Assembly: GCA_051650265.1 (NCBI GenBank)
Contig: JBOFIR010000092.1
Coordinates: 1 to 9,160 of the forward strand
Source of the DNA: JBOFEH01 sp051650265
Lineage (GTDB): Bacteria > Bacillota > Clostridia > Lachnospirales > Cellulosilyticaceae
Reading direction: 5' to 3'
DNA: 9,160 nt
Part shown: in pieces, positions 6,672-9,160 of the stretch
Position numbering within the stretch: position 1 is the first letter of the stretch
Layout of the letters: each line of letters starts with the position of its first letter
Notes under the pieces: model-generated
The model's input: the letters and a program-made list of their open reading frames with translations, nothing else
The model's database searches: none
What the model was told of the DNA's origin: nothing
Made by a program: the position numbers and the translations under genes

Positions 6672-7328
6672 ATGAATCCTGTTATTTATCGCCCGATTAG
6701 AAAATCTGACTACGATAGCATCAAAGCTATCATCAGTGAAGCTTTCGGCTTTCACAAATGGATCGATAATCCTTCTTTTCTAGACGCCGTCCTCTCACTC
6801 TATCTCCATAACTGTATGAGTAAGTCGACCTTTAACCGTGTCGCCATCAAAAACGGTGAGGTAATTGGTGTTATTCTAGGCAGTATCCCTGAGATCTGCC
6901 CTAAGAAAATAACGCGCCACCACAATTTAGCTTGTCTACCACATCTTATGAAACTTGCTTTCCTTCCAAAGGCTGAGCGCAAAAAAGCTTCAACCTTTAG
7001 ACAGATTGATAAGATCTATGAAGAACTTATCTCTGGCAAGGAAAGTCACTTCCAAGGCTCTATAGACCTCTTTGCCGTAAGTGAAAAAGCTAGAGGCCTA
7101 GGTCTCGGCAAAGCACTCATGAGCCAGCTCCTAGACTATATGCATAGTCATGAGGTGCGTGACCTATACCTGTATACAGATACCATCTGCAACTATGGTT
7201 TCTATGAAAGCCAAGGCTGGCGCCGCCTTGCAAGTCAGCAGATGCAACTTCCTACCCACCATGAAGTGACGATGCCTTCTATCCTAGATGTATTTCTCTA
7301 TAGCTATCGTCTAACGGCATCTTCATAA
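6672..7328 (+). CDS. GNAT-family N-acetyltransferase
   Basis: A 218-aa acetyltransferase that should transfer an acetyl group from acetyl-CoA to a small molecule or protein amine. The N-terminus (VIYRPIRKSDYDSIKAIISEAF, 4-25) is the usual GNAT beta1-alpha1 region. Motif A is IDLFAVSEKARGLGLGKALM (131-150), with the acetyl-CoA pyrophosphate loop R141-G-L-G-L-G146. Motif B follows as LYLYTD...YGFYESQGWRR (165-185), including the conserved Y-x-x-x-G-W/F. AAAGGAG lies 10 nt before the ATG. Its control region carries a 19-bp-spacer promoter next to a divergent BmrR-like activator, so drug- or toxin-induced expression is likely. The substrate cannot be read from the sequence; antibiotic detoxification is possible but unproven. 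Confidence 0.9.
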   Translation: MNPVIYRPIRKSDYDSIKAIISEAFGFHKWIDNPSFLDAVLSLYLHNCMSKSTFNRVAIKNGEVIGVILGSIPEICPKKITRHHNLACLPHLMKLAFLPKAERKKASTFRQIDKIYEELISGKESHFQGSIDLFAVSEKARGLGLGKALMSQLLDYMHSHEVRDLYLYTDTICNYGFYESQGWRRLASQQMQLPTHHEVTMPSILDVFLYSYRLTASS

Positions 7329-7409
7329 CGCTCCCCTCCATGAATAAAAGTATCTTTCATGCATTTATGAGGCATTCGGTAGCAGAATGTTTTCAATTAA
7401 CACTTTTAC

Positions 7410-7439
7410 AAAAAGCCTAGACATCAAACTGTCTAGGCT
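7410..7439 (-). terminator. Intrinsic terminator for the small membrane protein gene
   Basis: AGCCTAGACA (7414-7423) and TGTCTAGGCT (7430-7439) form a perfect 10-bp GC-rich stem with a 6-nt loop. In the minus direction it is followed by TTTTT (plus 7410-7414). It starts 3 nt after the stop of the small ORF at 7443. On the plus strand it is followed by CTCCTTTACTT, so it may weakly end the GNAT transcript as well. Confidence 0.88.
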
Positions 7440-7442
7440 CCT

Positions 7443-7547
7443 TTACTTCATAAGCAAGGTGATCATTCCAATTCCAACCGCTAGTCCTAATAAAATCAAA
7501 CTGATGATGTTACTTAATGTTTGCCTATCCCACTCTTTTTTACGCAT
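7443..7547 (-). CDS. 34-aa single-helix small membrane protein
   Basis: A very short gene of 34 codons plus stop. The protein starts MRKKEWDRQTL and continues as one hydrophobic helix (about residues 11-32: LSNIISLILLGLAVGIGMIT and on) ending in Met-Lys. This gives a positively charged cytoplasmic N-terminus and a single membrane span. GGAG (within plus 7554-7559, GGAGTG) lies 8 nt before the chosen ATG, and a strong terminator begins 3 nt after the TAA. An in-frame ATG at 7565 would give 40 aa (MNGVKL extension) with AGGAG 10 nt upstream, so both starts are possible. No family is recognised. It follows the DUF5348-like gene on the same strand with about 80 bp between and no clear terminator, so the two may be co-transcribed. 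Confidence 0.7.
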   Translation of the reverse strand: MRKKEWDRQTLSNIISLILLGLAVGIGMITLLMK

Positions 7548-7628
7548 AAGCTTCACTCCATTCATCGTATGTTATCTCCTACTATACTCTATTCATCATC
7601 CAATGAATGTGTGAACATAACTTATTTC

Positions 7629-7841
7629 TTAGACCTTTGCAGGGAGTCCTTCATAGAGATACTGTACCAAAAAACCATCTGTAAAGAAGTATTCACCAAA
7701 CTCATCCACCTCTACAGTACCTTCTAACCATTCCTGTTCATCTTCATCAAAAATCACGATTGCCTCACCTTGTCCCATGAAAATATGTGCTTCACCCAGT
7801 ACATAGTACCCCACTTCATTTTTAAGTAAAATACCTTCCAT
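7629..7841 (-). CDS. Small acidic protein, DUF5348-like
   Basis: A 70-aa acidic protein with no signal peptide or membrane helix. Alternating hydrophobic residues suggest a small beta barrel: GILLKNEVGYYVLG, FMGQGEAIVIF, EWLEGTVEVDEFGEYFF and a closing YLYEGLPAKV. The pattern G-x-L...YYV...G..I.V....W..G.VE.D..G.YF.....YEGLPA.V resembles DUF5348 proteins from my memory of that family. They are short and of unknown function in Firmicutes. GAGG lies 5 nt before the ATG, with a further AAAGGAG slightly upstream. A clear promoter is present. The gene probably heads a two-gene unit with the small membrane protein. Confidence 0.72.
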   Translation of the reverse strand: MEGILLKNEVGYYVLGEAHIFMGQGEAIVIFDEDEQEWLEGTVEVDEFGEYFFTDGFLVQYLYEGLPAKV

Positions 7842-7881
7842 CTTGCCTCACATCTCCTTTGTTTACAACGTTTTCTCTTTT

Positions 7882-7909
7882 ATTATACCTCATACATTTA
7901 TATTATGAA
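7882..7909 (-). promoter_or_regulatory. Candidate sigma-A promoter of the DUF5348-like gene
   Basis: On the minus strand TTCATA (plus 7904-7909) and a perfect TATAAT (plus 7882-7887) are 16 bp apart, and the start codon follows about 40 nt later. Confidence 0.55.
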
Positions 7910-7930
7910 TAGCATTTATATCATATAAAT

Positions 7931-7955
7931 AACCCACCTATTCCCCAGGTGGGTT
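7931..7955 (-). terminator. Terminator downstream of the DUF6385-like gene
   Basis: AACCCACCT (7931-7939) and AGGTGGGTT (7947-7955) form a perfect 9-bp stem with a 7-nt loop, 23 nt after the stop of the minus-strand gene. The trailing sequence on the minus strand is ATTTAT, a weak T-tract; on the plus strand it is TTTT, so it could act in both directions. Confidence 0.75.
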
Positions 7956-7978
7956 TTACAAAATTAAGTGTTAATGCA

Positions 7979-8941
7979 TCAACCTTGAGCTTGATAAATG
8001 ATAGATACTTCAGCTGCTGCATCTGCTACAGTTGACTTATATGCTACACGGATATATTTCAGGAATTTGTTAGATGTTGTGATTGTCATACCACCAGCAA
8101 GAATGACTGCTTCTGTGGTATCATCAACCCAATCCGTATTATTAGGACTTAATTGAACAACGATTGTTGCACTATTGGCTACATCGCTATTCTTAACAAA
8201 GAATGCATAACTTGTCTTGCCACTAATGTCTTGAGCTGCTGTATATTGGTATGCATTTGTTGTAGCATCTGCATCTACCAATGTAGTATCAACAAAACTA
8301 TAGGTGGTATTAACAGAAAGGACCCCATTAGCATCTGTCTTAAGCACACGATTCGTCGTTCCATCATTACCATATACTGCAATACTGTCATCAGTTTGTG
8401 AAACTACTGCTGTAACGACATCTGCTGCTGTCAATGGACGAACATCCATTTGACCTGTTGCATTTGTCTTAAGCACACGGTTAGTTGTACCATCATTACC
8501 ATATACTGCGATACTGTCATCAGCTTGTGAAACTACTGCTGTGACAACATCTGCTGCTGTTAATGGACGAACATCCATTTGACCTGTTGCATTTGTTTTG
8601 AGAATACGATTTGCCGTTCCATCATTACCATAAACAGAGATACTATCCGAAGCTTCTGTAATAACTACAGATACTTCATCAGCTGATGTCAATGGACGAA
8701 TATCCATTTGACCTGTTGCATTTGTCTTGAGAATACGGTTGGTGGTACCATCATTACCATAAACAGAGATACTATCTGTTGCTTGGGTAACAGACACATC
8801 AAGTGGTGCCGCTGCATCAGTAGATACAGTCAAACGTCCCGTATCATCTGCCTTAACATTAATGACATTACCGGCATTTGCTGCATAGATCTGATTCTTC
8901 AGGTTGGATGGGGAGTCTTGATATACTGGCATACCTGGCAT
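7979..8941 (-). CDS. Tandem-repeat protein with C-terminal DUF6385-like domain
   Basis: A 320-aa protein with no signal peptide or membrane helix. The N-terminus MPGMPVYQDSPSNLKNQIYA resembles the MPVFQ..P.NLK.QIYG start I associate with DUF6385 proteins of spore-forming Firmicutes. Residues 56-~208 are three full and one partial 43-residue repeats (DSIAVYGNDGTTNRVLKTNA, then TGQMDVRPLTAADVVTAVVS), likely short beta elements. Residues ~213-320 are a Thr/Asn/Val-rich beta domain (FFVKNSD...IVVQLSPNNTDWV...FLKYIRVAYKS...IYQAQG) that looks like a beta-sandwich. AAGGAG lies 9 nt before the ATG. The composition (Thr, Asp, Ala, Val; few Cys) suits an extracellular or spore-surface structural protein, but this is inference. 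A palindrome sits in its leader, and a related partial gene lies just upstream on the same strand. Confidence 0.8.
   Translation of the reverse strand: MPGMPVYQDSPSNLKNQIYAANAGNVINVKADDTGRLTVSTDAAAPLDVSVTQATDSISVYGNDGTTNRILKTNATGQMDIRPLTSADEVSVVITEASDSISVYGNDGTANRILKTNATGQMDVRPLTAADVVTAVVSQADDSIAVYGNDGTTNRVLKTNATGQMDVRPLTAADVVTAVVSQTDDSIAVYGNDGTTNRVLKTDANGVLSVNTTYSFVDTTLVDADATTNAYQYTAAQDISGKTSYAFFVKNSDVANSATIVVQLSPNNTDWVDDTTEAVILAGGMTITTSNKFLKYIRVAYKSTVADAAAEVSIIYQAQG
8318..8776 (-). repeat. 129-bp (43-codon) tandem repeats in the DUF6385-like gene
   Basis: Units start at residues 56, 99, 142 and 185, exactly 43 codons apart; the fourth is partial. DNA is strongly conserved in blocks such as CCATCATTACCATA and AATGGACGAACATCCATTTG (plus strand). 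The junctions after units 2 and 3 are nearly identical (DVRPLTAADVVTAVVSQ), which indicates recent internal duplication. Confidence 0.95.
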
Positions 8942-8966
8942 AGAGAATCACTCCTTATAATTGAGT

Positions 8967-8988
8967 TGATAGAAAACTTTTTCTATCA
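8967..8988. promoter_or_regulatory. 22-bp perfect palindrome in the leader of the DUF6385-like gene
   Basis: TGATAGAAAA and TTTTCTATCA are perfect 10-bp arms around a 2-bp centre. The element lies directly downstream of possible -10 boxes (TATAGT plus 8988-8993, TATACT plus 8993-8998) and upstream of the AAGGAG. This is the usual place for a repressor operator; a 5' UTR hairpin is the alternative. No well-spaced vegetative -35 is visible, so an alternative sigma factor may be involved. Confidence 0.6.
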
Positions 8989-9030
8989 CTATAGTATATT
9001 GATTTGTAAGACAAGAAGTGACAAGTTTTT

Positions 9031-9160
9031 TTAATTTTTTCTTGCTTGAAACCATATTTCTACATAACCATCTAATTCTTTTTTAATACATTTCACCTGT
9101 ACCCTCACATAAAAGCTAAATTGAAATGTCTCTATTGCCTGAATCTCTCCTGGTTTTACT
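9031..9160 (-). CDS. C-terminal fragment of a second DUF6385-like protein (partial)
   Basis: The minus strand is open from the window edge to TAA at 9031-9033 (42 complete codons before the stop). The fragment includes KPGEIQAIETFQFSFYVRVQ and ends GYVEIWFQARKN. It aligns by eye with the C-terminus of the neighbouring gene (TTSNKFLKYIRVAYKS and VSIIYQAQG): both have F..Y.RV..K followed after a gap by V.I..QA. This suggests a paralogous domain, with an added Cys and more Lys. The next gene starts about 90 bp downstream on the same strand without an obvious hairpin between, so the two may be in one transcript. The N-terminal part, start and size are outside the window. Confidence 0.65.
   Translation of the reverse strand, partial: VKPGEIQAIETFQFSFYVRVQVKCIKKELDGYVEIWFQARKN

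Noticed and set aside
6585..6755. 57-codon N-terminal extension of the MerR reading frame up to an ATG at 6755
   Set aside because: It overlaps the divergent GNAT gene and the 19-bp-spacer promoter, resembles no MerR N-terminus, and a GTG with a ribosome binding site sits exactly where the DNA-binding domain begins.
7387..7727. Plus-strand ORFs at 7387-7614 and 7521-7727
   Set aside because: They overlap the terminator and the two small minus-strand genes, which have better start signals and protein features.
8153..9034. Cys/Ile-rich plus-strand ORFs opposite the repeat protein
   Set aside because: Antisense shadows of the 129-bp repeats; the strand with ribosome binding site and coherent repeat protein is the minus strand.

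Overview
The window is AT-rich, gene-dense bacterial DNA with strong purine-rich ribosome binding sites, compact intrinsic terminators, and a SigI/RsgI sigma/anti-sigma pair. Together with a BmrR-type MerR regulator, a membrane-anchored glycerophosphodiesterase and a DUF6385-like repeat protein, this points to a low-GC, probably spore-forming Firmicute of the class Clostridia. A Lachnospirales/Cellulosilyticum-like host is plausible, but that is inference. There are no rRNA or tRNA genes, insertion sequences or CRISPR arrays, and no gene-free stretch reaches 300 bases.

Left part (1-2559, all minus strand): the start of an unidentified membrane or secreted protein runs off the left edge, with a TGTGA-N6-TCACA dyad just upstream of it. 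Next come a MazG-like NTP pyrophosphohydrolase with a strong terminator and a 619-aa membrane glycerophosphodiester phosphodiesterase that starts with GTG.

Centre (2729-4620, plus strand): a two-gene overlapping operon of sigI and rsgI, divergent from the phosphodiesterase. RsgI has the cytoplasmic anti-sigma domain, one membrane helix and a DINPSVE-containing extracellular domain. Instead of a carbohydrate-binding module its outside part ends in an extreme Asp-rich tail with four 12-residue repeats and Lys/Pro-rich spacers. This is the most unusual protein architecture here. A shared bidirectional terminator separates it from the convergent aldo/keto reductase.

Right-centre (4712-7328): a YghZ/Gpr-like aldo/keto reductase (minus, with its own extended -10 promoter), a BmrR-like MerR regulator (minus, GTG start) and a divergent GNAT acetyltransferase (plus). 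The MerR/GNAT gap holds a promoter with the 19-bp spacer typical of MerR-activated promoters, so the regulator probably switches on the acetyltransferase.

Right part (7443-9160, all minus): a 34-aa single-helix membrane protein, a 70-aa DUF5348-like protein, and a 320-aa DUF6385-like protein built from 43-residue tandem repeats. A 22-bp perfect palindrome lies in the leader of that last gene, and upstream is the C-terminus of what looks like a second, related protein. The last two probably form a paralogous cluster of structural or surface/spore proteins of unknown function.
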